This document shows positions 44,540-54,758 of a DNA stretch of 64,000 nucleotides, piece after piece. Below the pieces are notes generated by a model. That model worked only from the letters and a program-made list of their open reading frames with translations. It did not search any database and had not been told where the DNA came from. The position numbers and the translations under genes are program-made. Location of the stretch: NCBI RefSeq assembly GCF_000213175.1, contig NW_009799101.1:2853191-2917190 (forward strand). The letters are read 5' to 3'. This DNA comes from Neurospora tetrasperma FGSC 2508. Lineage: Eukaryota > Ascomycota > Sordariomycetes > Sordariales > Sordariaceae. Within the stretch, counting starts at the first letter, position 1. The number at the start of each line of letters is the position of its first letter.

Positions 44540-46978
44540 TGGGGCTGGTTTTGCGGGTCTTTGATGAGATTTTCAAGTCCTATAGAGAGCGAGAGAATCT
44601 GTGATAGATGATAGAATAGAATAGCGAGATCGGCAAGTGGATATCAAGCAACGGATGACGGACGCATTGTTTTCAGCTTACATCGACCAGGAGACCCTGA
44701 GAGGAAACGGAGAAGAAGGTGCAGTATACAGCAAGAAGCGTTGGAGGTCTGATACATATTGATACGACTTGCGACGCATGAACAATAGGTCAGGTAAGAT
44801 GATCGGTAGAATACTTGGTGAGCTTTTGCCTCAACCTCATGAAACTGTGATGGCACATGCCAGCGCTTGTCAGTTCCTTGTGTGCTTCCATCTGGCCTTG
44901 GGTCTTCCATCCCATCGCGCACTTGTATATTTGAACTTCTTCCCATCTTTTCACGTGTATCTTGGCTTCCTCTATTCTGAATGTCTTCGATAACTGATGC
45001 GTTTCCGTGGGATCTTTAGTGCGAGAGCCTTCAATCTATGTCCTTCATATGGCGTCTCATTGGTCAGACGGGCTCCGCACTGCTGGTATATCATATCATA
45101 CACTCGACTTCTCTGGCTCGGTATAGACAAAGGAGATCCATTCCAATTTCTTGAGATTGGGCTAGGCAGATAAGAATGCTCCTACCAGGACCTTGAATTC
45201 CGATGCTGGTCACCTGGAACATAGAACCTACACTAGACTAGTCTTTCAACATCATTCCTAGTTTTCGAGCATCAAGGCATGATATCGACCTGTTGTGTGA
45301 TACCGTTCCTAGATGACCAATGGCCGCTTTCTCTGTGAAATGAAAAGGCATTCTACATTTCCATTGATGGAGGGTCGCACAGCATAACCCTAAGACCGGT
45401 CGGGCCATCCGAGCACCACATTCCGAGTTTGTATAAGGGACAGCTGGCCTAGTGGTTAGCATCATGCTGTTCTGGAATCCTGATAGGAGGCAAGAATGTT
45501 CAGCTGAATCGAAAGTCCTCTGGCCAAAGGTAGAGGAAGCCGTGGCTGCTGTTGTCTTGCGGGGAAACGCCACCTTCTCAGAGAAAAATATAAGAGGGTG
45601 TGAGAACTTGGCGAATCGTAGACGACGGGAAGTAGACGGCCACGACCAACGGCAACTCCGTCGCACGGTGAACAACGGATGAAGAACTTCCGACTCGCCT
45701 CGCGTTCGGCAACACTTGCAAAATCCTTCCGTACGCACGGCACGGCACGGCGAGCCCGCGGGTTCGGGAGGCTTGTAGTCATGTCCAACACCGGAAAGAT
45801 TTCATTTAATTTCACGTCGAACATGATATTGAACCGTCCATACAATGTGTTTGCACTAGGTCCTGGCCTTCTTCCGGCGTCACAAAGGTCGCTCATGTGT
45901 CCAAGGAACAGGACCATGTTGCCGTCAGAGTGGGCGGGTCTGCTGCCGAGTACCAGATCTGGGGAACCCCGGACTGTTGAGAGATCCAATGGATTGATAG
46001 ATCTGATCTGACAGGCAGGACAAGGTGAGGATGGTATGTTGCTTGGTTGCTGCCACGTGCTCTTTTGTTGATGCGCTCCACTGTAGTGATGTAGTCTGAT
46101 GTCGGTATCTTGGAGAGACTTTGATGATGATAATGGGAATTTGTCAAGGGAAGATATCGCAAACTTTATGGATACCTAGGAACGATTGTTGGTAAAGTTG
46201 AAATTGCAGAGGAGTCCAAGGTCGGGTCCTCGAGGGGACCCCCACTAATCGGAGATCCCTTCAGCGCTTTGACACCCAACTGAAGCACAGTGCCTCTGAC
46301 GGGAATGCTTTCCCTTCCATGTTCCACAATTCGCTCACAATCTCTCTCTCCACTTCCACACTTCCAATTCCATCACCAACCTCGACGGGACCCCCTTAAC
46401 TTTTTCCACTTTGTCCCATATCACGATATTTGGCCATCACCCTCATACACGACGAAAAGGCGTGAGTCCCGCTTACGGGTTGTTGTACCACTCACAATCA
46501 AACACCCAAGTCTGTATTACGGACGTACAGAGAGGGTGTCACCTCCAAAGCCTCGCTACACTACCTACCTAGCTACCTAGCTAGCGCATTTCCCCAACCT
46601 CCATAAGCCGAGCAAGATAGGGCTTCGCTCCATCAAAGGGACAACAACCCCGTAATTCGATGGGTTAACCAGAGCATCTTGGCCATCCGCCATCAAGGGA
46701 CTGATATTCTCAACAACAAGCGAAACCATTGACGAATTGCGCATTCCCTTTGACCGGCTTATCCACGAGGCGCATCTGCTTTCATATCGATCCCATCTCA
46801 TTCATCATCGGGTCGCAAAGCCAAGACCCCGCCCGCTCCAAGTCTCCAACACAAAACAAGCATCGAGACTCCACTCTCACCAACACCAAAAACAAAAACC
46901 TCCAAGCCGACCCAAGGGAGATATTTTGTTTATCGGCTCATTCGCCCAGCCTCTGAGAGAAAATCAATCTTTGTGGTC
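44540..46978. other. Intergenic region and leader of the phosphodiesterase gene
   Basis: No gene is supported. Minus-strand frames at 45238-45738 and 45462-45989 overlap each other and a plus-strand frame, are chance-sized and carry no motifs. A sequence resembling a tRNA A box occurs at 45445-45455 without a matching B box. A short tandem of CTACCTAG-type units lies at 46558-46582. The last 400 bases are probably the phosphodiesterase promoter and leader. Confidence 0.5.
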
Positions 46979-49905
46979 ATGGGAGGCGGCGGCGGCGCCA
47001 ATGGTGACCCTGGCGAGGCCAACAACACCAACGCCAGCGACCAACAAGAATCTCCCCCGGCACCGGCTTTGCAAGTCATCGTTCTGGTGAGTGACAGGAA
47101 TATCAATACCTACACTGCACATCCCAATCCAAGTCCTTCTCATGCTCCCTTCACCATCATACCCATTCCTCAGCATCATCCTCAACCGCTTAGAACGCCG
47201 TCAGCCTTCTTTCTCATCTCTAGCCGGAAAGAGTCCGCGACAGGTCGAATGCCTGTGCGCTTTCTTTGTGAAATCGAGCAGCCGTAGTTCGATCTGCCTC
47301 GACCATCGCCCCTTCATGCTTCTTTTCATATTCCTTTGTTCAATGTCTCGGCTCGGAAAACAATGGGATCCTGTCACCCCCACCACCCACAAAGCGCGAA
47401 TATGCCACGGCTAGGGCACCATTCGAGACGTTTTCGACATGTCAATTTTCACCAAGGATGGGCCTCTATGTAGGATCCAGGCGTGTCGACCATCCTGGAT
47501 ATGTTCTAGGACACGTGGGATTTCCCTCCGAGCAGGAATTGAAATACTGGGACTCGTAATGCCGGCAGAACAAGTCACCGATATGCATGAACCAACAATT
47601 TCTTGGGGACCAGCTTTTAGCTAACATAGCTTACCAGGGCTCTGGTGGAGGACCTCTCGAGTCCAATGTCACGGCCTTTCTTGTACGCCCAATAGCTGCG
47701 GGCTGGAGGAGAGGGTCAGTCATTGCCGTGGATGCAGGCGTACATCTCAGTGCCATCGAGCAGATTTTGGCAAAGACTCAACCAGCCACCCTTGGCGAGG
47801 ATGAAGAACACGCTTTGCCATACACCCTCAAAACAGGGCCTTTTGCAGGGCTTCAGGTTCCTATGGCTACATCGTCTGCCAATGCATCTTTCATTCACCG
47901 GACCCTGATCGACACGTACCTAATAACACACCCTCATCTCGATCACATCTCCGGCTTCGTAATCAACACAGCAGGTCTGGGTAGTTCCAGACCCAAGAAA
48001 CTCGCCGGCCTACCCAACACGATAGCAGCCTTCAAGACTCACATTTTCAACAACATCATCTGGCCCAACCTGAGTGATGAGAACAACGGAGTGGGGTTGG
48101 TGACGTATACGCGCTTGGTAGAGGGTGGCTCACCAGCGCTGGGAGAGGGTGACTCCAAGGGCTATCTTGAGATCACTGACGACCTCGCAGTCAAGGTTTG
48201 GGCTGTCAGTCATGGTCATTGCTATGAGAGGCACAGCCATCGTGGCAGCGGAAGCGTCACGCGCCCGGGAAGCTTCGATGCTTCCTCCATGGGAGCAACG
48301 CCGATGAGTGTAATGAGCCCGCCCATGTCCCACCTGGGGCCCCGTGGGCTTGCTCATCACAACAGCATATCGGCAGCTAATAACAGTCTAGCCGCGTTAC
48401 TTCAACAACAGCAGCAAAGAGACCAGGATCGGATGTCTATTCACCAAGGAAATCTGTTCGGCGGCGGCGGTCGCAGCAGCTCCATCTCAGGTCTCGGTGG
48501 CGGACACGCAACAGATGAATCAATATGTGTTTACGACAGCTCGGCCTACTTCATCCGCGATGTGACCACAGGCAGGGAGATTATCATCTTTGGTGACGTT
48601 GAGCCAGACTCCGTCAGTTTGTCACCACGGAACCGGAACATCTGGCGAGAGGCCGCGCCCAAGATAGCCAGTGGGAAGCTCACTGCGATTTTTATCGAAT
48701 GCAGCTTTGACGATTCCCAGACGGATGATCGTCTGTTCGGGCATCTCACACCAAGGTACATCATGGAGGAATTGACCGCCTTGGCTGAGGAGGTAACAGC
48801 CGCGAGGATGGACATCCTACGCAGAAAGTACGAAACGGAACACGGTATCAAGCGCCAGTCAACCTCTCGACCTGGCCCCATGGGACGGAGCTACTCCGAC
48901 TACGGAAGCGTCGGCAGTGATAAGAAACGCAAACGCCAAGAGGAGGACGACCGCAACACCCGACGAAGGACGATAACATCCCAGGTGCGAGCAGCCAGTG
49001 CGCACCCTGGATTCAGAACCAGGAGAGAACCATCGACAGCAGCAGGGGCAGGAGCAGACAAAAGCCAACAGCCACATTCATCACAGCAACAAGACCCTCG
49101 GCATCCAACCGAAGATTCCATCTCCCCAAAATCCCGCAAGCGCTACGAGAACCGCCACAGCTCAGCCTCCGCGCAAGCAGCCGCCGCAGCAGCAAGCACC
49201 ACCTCGTTGTATGAAAATGACGGTGTCAATCCGCGTAACCCAACCGGCTTCAGAATCGACACGCCCCACCTAGCCACTCCCACAGGCGAGATGTCCCTCG
49301 ACGACTTCCAGCAGCGCGCCACGACCAACCACCAACCACCATTCAACGCTGCCCTCCAACAACATCAAATGGGCCTTTCCCGACCTGAACTCCCCCACTT
49401 CCACCTCTCCGAGCCTACCTCGCCATACGGCTCCCCGTCGCCATCCAACGCAATGTCCACCTCCCCCCTCCCGCCCCCAGCAACACCAGCAGCCGTACAC
49501 TTCTCCCAACTCAACCACCCCAGTGTTAACAACAACGCCTCTTCTTCGGCCTCGTCAGGAGGGGGGTCAGGGTCAGGGTCAGGGTCGGGAGGCCCCGTGT
49601 CTTCATCCGCCGCATCCAACGTAACTCCTGCCACCTCCATGTCGCTCTACCTCAACGGCAACACGCGCGACATGATGGACGTGGACTCCCACGCTGACGT
49701 GGACGTCAACGCGGAGCTGGCGCGGCAGTTGCCGGAGCAGCCGCTCAAGGGACTGAAAGTGGTGATTATCCATGTCAAGGATCGCATGGTAGACGGGCCG
49801 GGCGCGGGCGAGGTGATTTTGGAGCAGCTGGTGGAACATGAGGAGGAAGTCAGGTTGGGGGTGGAGTGGGTTATGAGTTTTGCGGGGCAGGAGGTTTTTG
49901 TGTAG
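46979..49905 (+). CDS. Class-II low-affinity cAMP phosphodiesterase (Pde1 type)
   Basis: Two exons (46979-47086, 47638-49905) give 791 residues. Exon 1 encodes 36 residues ending in the beta-strand ALQVIVL; exon 2 begins GSGGGPLESNVTAFLV, and the joined strand-turn is the start of the class-II phosphodiesterase fold. The class-II signature HPHLDHISG with metal-binding His134, His136, Asp138 and His139 is clear. Further family segments are VWAVSHGHC, SSAYFIRDVTTGREIIIFGDVEPDS, LTAIFIECSFDDSQ and HLTPRYIMEELTAL, and the end PLKGLKVVIIHVKDRMVDG. The enzyme hydrolyses cAMP and so lowers protein kinase A signalling. Large disordered insertions are present, one after the core with KKRKRQ (possible nuclear signal) and a long Ser/Pro/Gln-rich stretch before the last strand. 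The intron is 551 nt, unusually long. Confidence 0.92.
47087..47637 (+). promoter_or_regulatory. Long first intron of the phosphodiesterase gene with in-frame ATG
   Basis: The intron has a GTGAGT donor, a GCTAACATAG branch region (about 47620) and a TTACCAG acceptor. It is about ten times the usual length in this window. An ATG at 47587 is in frame with exon 2 and opens 17 codons that read straight through the acceptor. A second promoter in the intron could therefore give an isoform with a different N-terminus; this is inference. Confidence 0.5.
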
Positions 49906-50810
49906 AGAAGGGGGTGAATTGGGGGATAGCATGGGGATTTTTTATTCTCATAAGGGGAGGCTTTAGGTATGATAATATATATTTATGCAAGGGACATATA
50001 GAGTGGACAAAGGGTTGTGCGTTTCTTTCTTCTTCGATTTTGTAGCGATGTGCTGCTATTGTATAGTACGTTATATCAGTTTGGGCTTCTATCGTGTCTT
50101 TGTTTTCTTCTTCTCTCTTATGATTAAGGTGGTGAGGTGTGAAAGAGTACCTTGGGTACTGTGTTGAAAGGCGAGTTCGGTTGAGGTACCTAATCGGAGT
50201 GTATATTACACACTATGGTCAAAAGCATATGCATGGAGTGAATGTCAAGGGGAGGTAACATAAGTTTGGAAAATGAAAACCATCGCCCCGTGGCTCTGTG
50301 AATGTTTGATATTCAATGTTTGAAGTTCAGTGTTCGTTGTTCAAGGTGACCAGCACCGAAATCTGTCATTGCAATGTATATGCAGAGCGTAGGTATCTAT
50401 CTATGTCCATAATCCAACGTTCTTTCTTTATCTATCCTATTATATCTCGTCTTACGCTCTGATACAGCGTATAGATAATTCCCTATTCATAACCGTATCC
50501 AAGAAACTCGTGATTTGCTTTGTTCGACACTTGTAGTACATATCAAAAGTTGATCGGCGTGCAGAGGAAATTGCATAGTGCTCCCCAAAGTGCAACGATG
50601 AGCTGTTCGGCAACGCACCGTCGAAATGATTTTCACTCGTCTTTGTCTTTTCCGCGAAGGAGTACTCTGGTCGAAGGCAAGCCGGCATCGATCGAAGGCA
50701 GCAAGCAAAGAAGGACAAAGAAGGACTTACCTAAGCAAAGCCTCTCTCGACCCTTCACGCTCACTCACATCGAAAAGTAATTCGTCTCACTCACCCACTC
50801 ACTCACGCAC
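49906..50810. other. Convergent 3' flanks
   Basis: The gap separates the 3' ends of the phosphodiesterase gene (+) and the repeat-protein gene (-). It is moderately AT-rich with many short T and A runs, suitable for polyadenylation on both strands. No gene is seen. Confidence 0.6.
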
Positions 50811-53800
50811 TCACGGATCACTCCTCCACCTCCTCTTCCCCGTGCTCCCATCCAGCTGCGCCTTTTTCTCCGTCTTCTCCGCATACGCAGCCAACAGCCC
50901 CTGGTGATACGGCGTCATCCTGCTCACCCTCTCCTGGAGCACCGCTCCCCAGTCTTCGGGCCTCCAGTTCTGCAACAAGATAGGCGAGATGGCCTGCAAG
51001 GTCGCCTGGGGCGCATGGCTGATCACGTCTTGTTGGAGGTGCTCAGGGAGCTGGTTCAGCTGCTGCCCGATAAACGTGGCGCGCGAGCGGGTGAGAGGAG
51101 ACTCGCCGGCTGTCCCGAGTTGTTCGTTGAGGTCGTGAACGATGATTTGGGAGGCGCGGCGGGTGCTGCGGCGCGGGGTGGATGGCGGTGGTGGGCCCAT
51201 GGAACCTGGAGTGTGATGATTTTGGGTGCGTGACTTTTTGGAGCCTGGAGTTTCGTATTCTTCATCTTCTTCGTCCTCGCCAGCAGCGCTGTTACGTTTC
51301 CTTTTGGGAGTTGAAGGGCCTGCTGCACGTGTTCCCTTTTGACCTCCGTTGCCAGCCGCTCGCGCCGCTGGCTTTGCCTCATCTTTAGCACGCTGGAACT
51401 GCTCAAGATCCCCTCTGTGATTGTCAATCGTATTCCCCGTCACGTTCCTGTTCGCGCGGTTTCTTGCGCGCGCGGGGACTTCCTCGGCAATATGTTTGTC
51501 TGTCAGCCGTCTCCAGAGACGGTTGTCATTGGGTATACCATCGACAGACTGGTAAGGATCGTAGCGTTGGCCCGTTCTAGCTTCTTGGTGTCGTATTTGG
51601 ACGTAGCGCTCCCATTGCTCGTTCTTCCACTGTCGGTATGTGTCGTGCAGATTGTGGTCGCGGTTGATGGAGGCGTTGTTTTTTTCTTCGAACCGGTGGT
51701 GGCGCACATCCGCCTCGATGCGGAAGCCGTACAAGTGAGGCCGCTCTTGTACGTCCCAGACGAGATAGCCGGCGTCAAAGGCCTTCTCGAAACACCACAG
51801 GTGCATGTAGCCCGCATTGTTGTAGGGGTCGTAGTAGTCGCCGGTGTGATGGGAGTGTTCATCAAAGGCGATGCGATGGAAGCCCTTCATGATTGTGTAG
51901 GCGGGTTTCGCCGCGCAGTCCTCGTACCTACATTTTCCTGATTCCTTTTGTGCGTACCGATCCGAGACCAAGAGCGGCACGTTTTGAATCCACAAGGTCA
52001 AGTGCCTGTTGGGTCGGTTTGGATGACCTTCGCCTCGGAAGAACAGGGAAAGCTGCGATGCAGTGTAGACTTTCGAAGCTACTAGCTCGGCCCTGGCTAA
52101 TGGCTGGCTGTTGGCATAGGCGAACAAGTTCGCGCTCGGTCGACCGTACTCGGTGCCCCAGGGCTGCGTGTGCGCTCTGTAGTAGTACACGGATTGGGGA
52201 TGGATACCATATTGGTTGCGGAATTTCATGGCTCGAATCTTGACAACTTCATTGCCGGAGCCCGGAGCCACCCAGCTGTCTGGTTGCGGAGTACCGGGCG
52301 GGAAAACGGGAGGGGTCACCACGGGAGGTAGGCGTGGTTCTGGGGGAGCAGATCCTATAAGCGGCAGGTGAGCAGCATTGGGATCTGGAACTCCGCTGTT
52401 GTTGTTCTGGACTGCTTGTGTTGTGACACTATCATGTCCAGGTTGTGGTTGGGTTCCATGGTGAGGTTGGCCGCTAGCACCTCCCAAAACACCAAATTGT
52501 GTACCAGGAAATTGCTGGGTTCCGGAGCCAGGCTGGGCAACAACACCTCCTGTGCCATATGGTGAACCGTGGAATGGTTGATTCCCGGGAAAAAGGTGCT
52601 GATCAACACCTCCGGCAGCATGTGGCAGACCGGCCTGTTGGTTGTTATTCACGGGGCTCACGTGTCCACCAGCACCTCCCTGGCGATTTTGCATACCGCT
52701 ATGATGGTTAAATTGTTGATTTCCAGGACTCAAGTAGCCACCTGTGTCTCCTTGAGGAGTTGGTGCACGGCTGGGTTGCTGGCCTCCATTATTGAACTGG
52801 CCATTCCCGGTCGCTCCTTGGCCACCAGTTGGTGCGTTGTTGAAATGCTCGCCTCCAGGATTGTTAAACTGGCCACCAAGACCTTGGCCATATTGCATAC
52901 CATTGTTCTGGTAAAGTTGTTGATTATCTTGACTGAAAGGATTACTCACGCCTCCTTGTCCTTGACCAGTTTGCCCGTTGTTGAGATGTTGGCCACCGTG
53001 GCCAGTTTGAAGTTGTGCACCGCCCAATTGCTGCTGGCCTCCATTGGGATATGGGCTACTACCACCGCCTCCTTGCCCATTTTGTGTATTGTTGAGTTGC
53101 TGAGCTCCGTTGTTAAACTGACCATAGCCGGCTCCTTGACCAATCTGTGCACTGCCCACTTGCTGGTACCCGTTGTTGTTGAGACCACCGGTAGCTCTCT
53201 GGCCTTGGTTGTTAAAGTGACCACCGCCAGCTACTTGGCCAGCTCGTGCACCGCCCAAATTAAGGAGGTCGATAGCAGCTTCTTCTTGGCCATATTGTGC
53301 AGCATCATTGATTTGCTGACCTCCATTGTTAAACGGTCCACCTGTGCCTCCTTGTCCTTGACCACTTTGTGCGCCGCCTAATTGCTGGTATCCATTGTTG
53401 AACTGGCTGGCGTGTCCGGCAAACTGCTGATTTCCAGAGGAAGGCTGTTGGATAACGATTTCTGGAACAGCTTGTGAGCCAGCAAATTGCTGATTTTGGG
53501 AGGGATATTGCTGGATATGCCCATGGGAAACAGAAGCACCACCAAAATTCTGATTACTGCTGAATCTGTCTTGTGGTTGTTGCTGTGGTTGTTGCTGTGG
53601 TTGCTGTTGTGGTTGTTGTTGTGGTTGTTGTGATTGTTGCCCGCCGTCAGCAGCTGCTTGCTCAGGGACCGCGGAGGCAGCGGGCTGGATCTGGTGAGCA
53701 TTGAAACCATCCCCTCCTGCTGCTCCTGGCACCTGACCGCCCTGTTGACCACCCCAATAGTCCGCTATGTTGTCTGGCAGCCATGTTCCTTCAAGAGGGA

Positions 53801-54758
53801 CTTCAACCCCAGCGAAAGCCTCATCATTGGATCCTTGGTTAACGATGTCTTGTTCCCCGCCGTAACTACCACCACCAGGAGCTGGGTACTGACCCAGACC
53901 TTCGACAGGTGCTTCTTCAGGAGCCGCAGGGGCGGCGGGCTGTATCTCACCATTGAAACCGTCCGCCTCTGCTCCTGGCTGAGGAATTATGTGCCCCAAA
54001 TGATCCTGGAAATTTTCCATGGCCTCGAGGTCGTAATTAAGATTATCATTATTAAACTCGTTTTGTTGCCAGTCGTCAACACTACCGCCAGGAGCTGGAT
54101 ACTGGCCCAGGCCTCCATCGGGTGCTTGTTCAAGGGCCGCGGAGGTCGTGGGCTGGAACTGAGTACCAAAACCCTCTTCGCGCAGGAAATTTTTTATAAC
54201 CCCGTTACTATCGTTACTATAGGTTTCAGGGACCGCCTCTGGATTGGGATTTTGCGTCAATGGGTCTTGTTGAACAGCTAGGGAATTCCATTCTTGACTG
54301 GCTGCGAACAAAAGTGGGTCAATGGGAATGTCGTATACACCACCCGCCTGCGAAGTGGCATCTTGAACAGATGGATTTATGGGCCCTTGTGCATGAGGGT
54401 GTTCTTGCAGAGCATTAGTGAGAGCGGCAGCTACCCATTGACTGTGTGGGCTGAGATGTTGGTCATTGTTACCAGCCTGGGCAGGGTCATTCTGGCTTGA
54501 TGGGGCCATAGGTGCTTGGTCATGGGGGAACTGTTGCGAACCACCATCAGCCGTGGCTGCACCATGAGCTCCATCGCCGTTGCCGTTGCCGTTGCCATTG
54601 CCATTGCCATTGCCATTAGCGTCGGGGGTATCCGATTCCATCTCTTCTGCTGCCATGAACTCGTCCTCCAGTGACATGGCTCCATCGTCATTGCCTCTTG
54701 CGTTTAGAATATCCTCCACCTCTTGGTCTCCGAAGAGATCCTCCTCCGGGGAGGCCAT
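50811..54758 (-). CDS. Large Q/N/G-rich repeat protein with Cys/His module
   Basis: An intronless minus-strand frame encodes 1315 residues from an ATG at 54758. I do not recognise the protein as a whole. Residues 1-60 are acidic (EEDLFGDQEVEDIL), followed by an Asn-Gly dipeptide run. Residues 190-390 contain two to three diverged copies of a unit of about 70 residues with core GLGQYPAPGG, preceded by PAA-x-A-x-PEQA. A QQPQ run and then roughly 400 residues of imperfect 20-25-residue units (FNNGGQQ, GQGQGG) follow, prion-like in composition. Residues about 830-1080 look folded: AMKFRNQYGIHPQSVYYYRA, then CRYEDC (about 940) and GYMHLWCFEKAFD, a possible zinc site. The C-terminus is basic with PKRKRN and KKSRTQ signals and an alpha-helical end. 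A nuclear role is suggested by the basic signals only. Confidence 0.8.
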   Translation of the reverse strand: MASPEEDLFGDQEVEDILNARGNDDGAMSLEDEFMAAEEMESDTPDANGNGNGNGNGNGNGDGAHGAATADGGSQQFPHDQAPMAPSSQNDPAQAGNNDQHLSPHSQWVAAALTNALQEHPHAQGPINPSVQDATSQAGGVYDIPIDPLLFAASQEWNSLAVQQDPLTQNPNPEAVPETYSNDSNGVIKNFLREEGFGTQFQPTTSAALEQAPDGGLGQYPAPGGSVDDWQQNEFNNDNLNYDLEAMENFQDHLGHIIPQPGAEADGFNGEIQPAAPAAPEEAPVEGLGQYPAPGGGSYGGEQDIVNQGSNDEAFAGVEVPLEGTWLPDNIADYWGGQQGGQVPGAAGGDGFNAHQIQPAASAVPEQAAADGGQQSQQPQQQPQQQPQQQPQQQPQDRFSSNQNFGGASVSHGHIQQYPSQNQQFAGSQAVPEIVIQQPSSGNQQFAGHASQFNNGYQQLGGAQSGQGQGGTGGPFNNGGQQINDAAQYGQEEAAIDLLNLGGARAGQVAGGGHFNNQGQRATGGLNNNGYQQVGSAQIGQGAGYGQFNNGAQQLNNTQNGQGGGGSSPYPNGGQQQLGGAQLQTGHGGQHLNNGQTGQGQGGVSNPFSQDNQQLYQNNGMQYGQGLGGQFNNPGGEHFNNAPTGGQGATGNGQFNNGGQQPSRAPTPQGDTGGYLSPGNQQFNHHSGMQNRQGGAGGHVSPVNNNQQAGLPHAAGGVDQHLFPGNQPFHGSPYGTGGVVAQPGSGTQQFPGTQFGVLGGASGQPHHGTQPQPGHDSVTTQAVQNNNSGVPDPNAAHLPLIGSAPPEPRLPPVVTPPVFPPGTPQPDSWVAPGSGNEVVKIRAMKFRNQYGIHPQSVYYYRAHTQPWGTEYGRPSANLFAYANSQPLARAELVASKVYTASQLSLFFRGEGHPNRPNRHLTLWIQNVPLLVSDRYAQKESGKCRYEDCAAKPAYTIMKGFHRIAFDEHSHHTGDYYDPYNNAGYMHLWCFEKAFDAGYLVWDVQERPHLYGFRIEADVRHHRFEEKNNASINRDHNLHDTYRQWKNEQWERYVQIRHQEARTGQRYDPYQSVDGIPNDNRLWRRLTDKHIAEEVPARARNRANRNVTGNTIDNHRGDLEQFQRAKDEAKPAARAAGNGGQKGTRAAGPSTPKRKRNSAAGEDEEDEEYETPGSKKSRTQNHHTPGSMGPPPPSTPRRSTRRASQIIVHDLNEQLGTAGESPLTRSRATFIGQQLNQLPEHLQQDVISHAPQATLQAISPILLQNWRPEDWGAVLQERVSRMTPYHQGLLAAYAEKTEKKAQLDGSTGKRRWRSDP
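53571..53638 (-). repeat. Coding QQPQ repeat
   Basis: About five tandem 12-nt units encode Gln-Gln-Pro-Gln within the Q/N-rich protein. Alternating CAA and CAG codons mean the DNA repeat is imperfect while the peptide repeat is nearly perfect, which hints at selection on the peptide. Confidence 0.75.
54574..54620 (-). repeat. Coding Asn-Gly hexanucleotide repeat
   Basis: About eight hexanucleotide units encode alternating Asn and Gly close to the N-terminus of the Q/N-rich protein. Such tracts are prone to length change between strains. Confidence 0.75.

Noticed and set aside
45445-45455. Sequence like a tRNA A box
   Set aside because: No B box with the GGTTCGA core at the right distance and no cloverleaf can be folded.
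45238-45989. Overlapping minus-strand frames of about 170 codons
   Set aside because: They overlap each other in different frames, lack motifs and are chance-sized.
53571-53638. Direct repeats considered as a CRISPR-like or satellite array
   Set aside because: They are in-frame peptide repeats inside a protein gene with no spacers.
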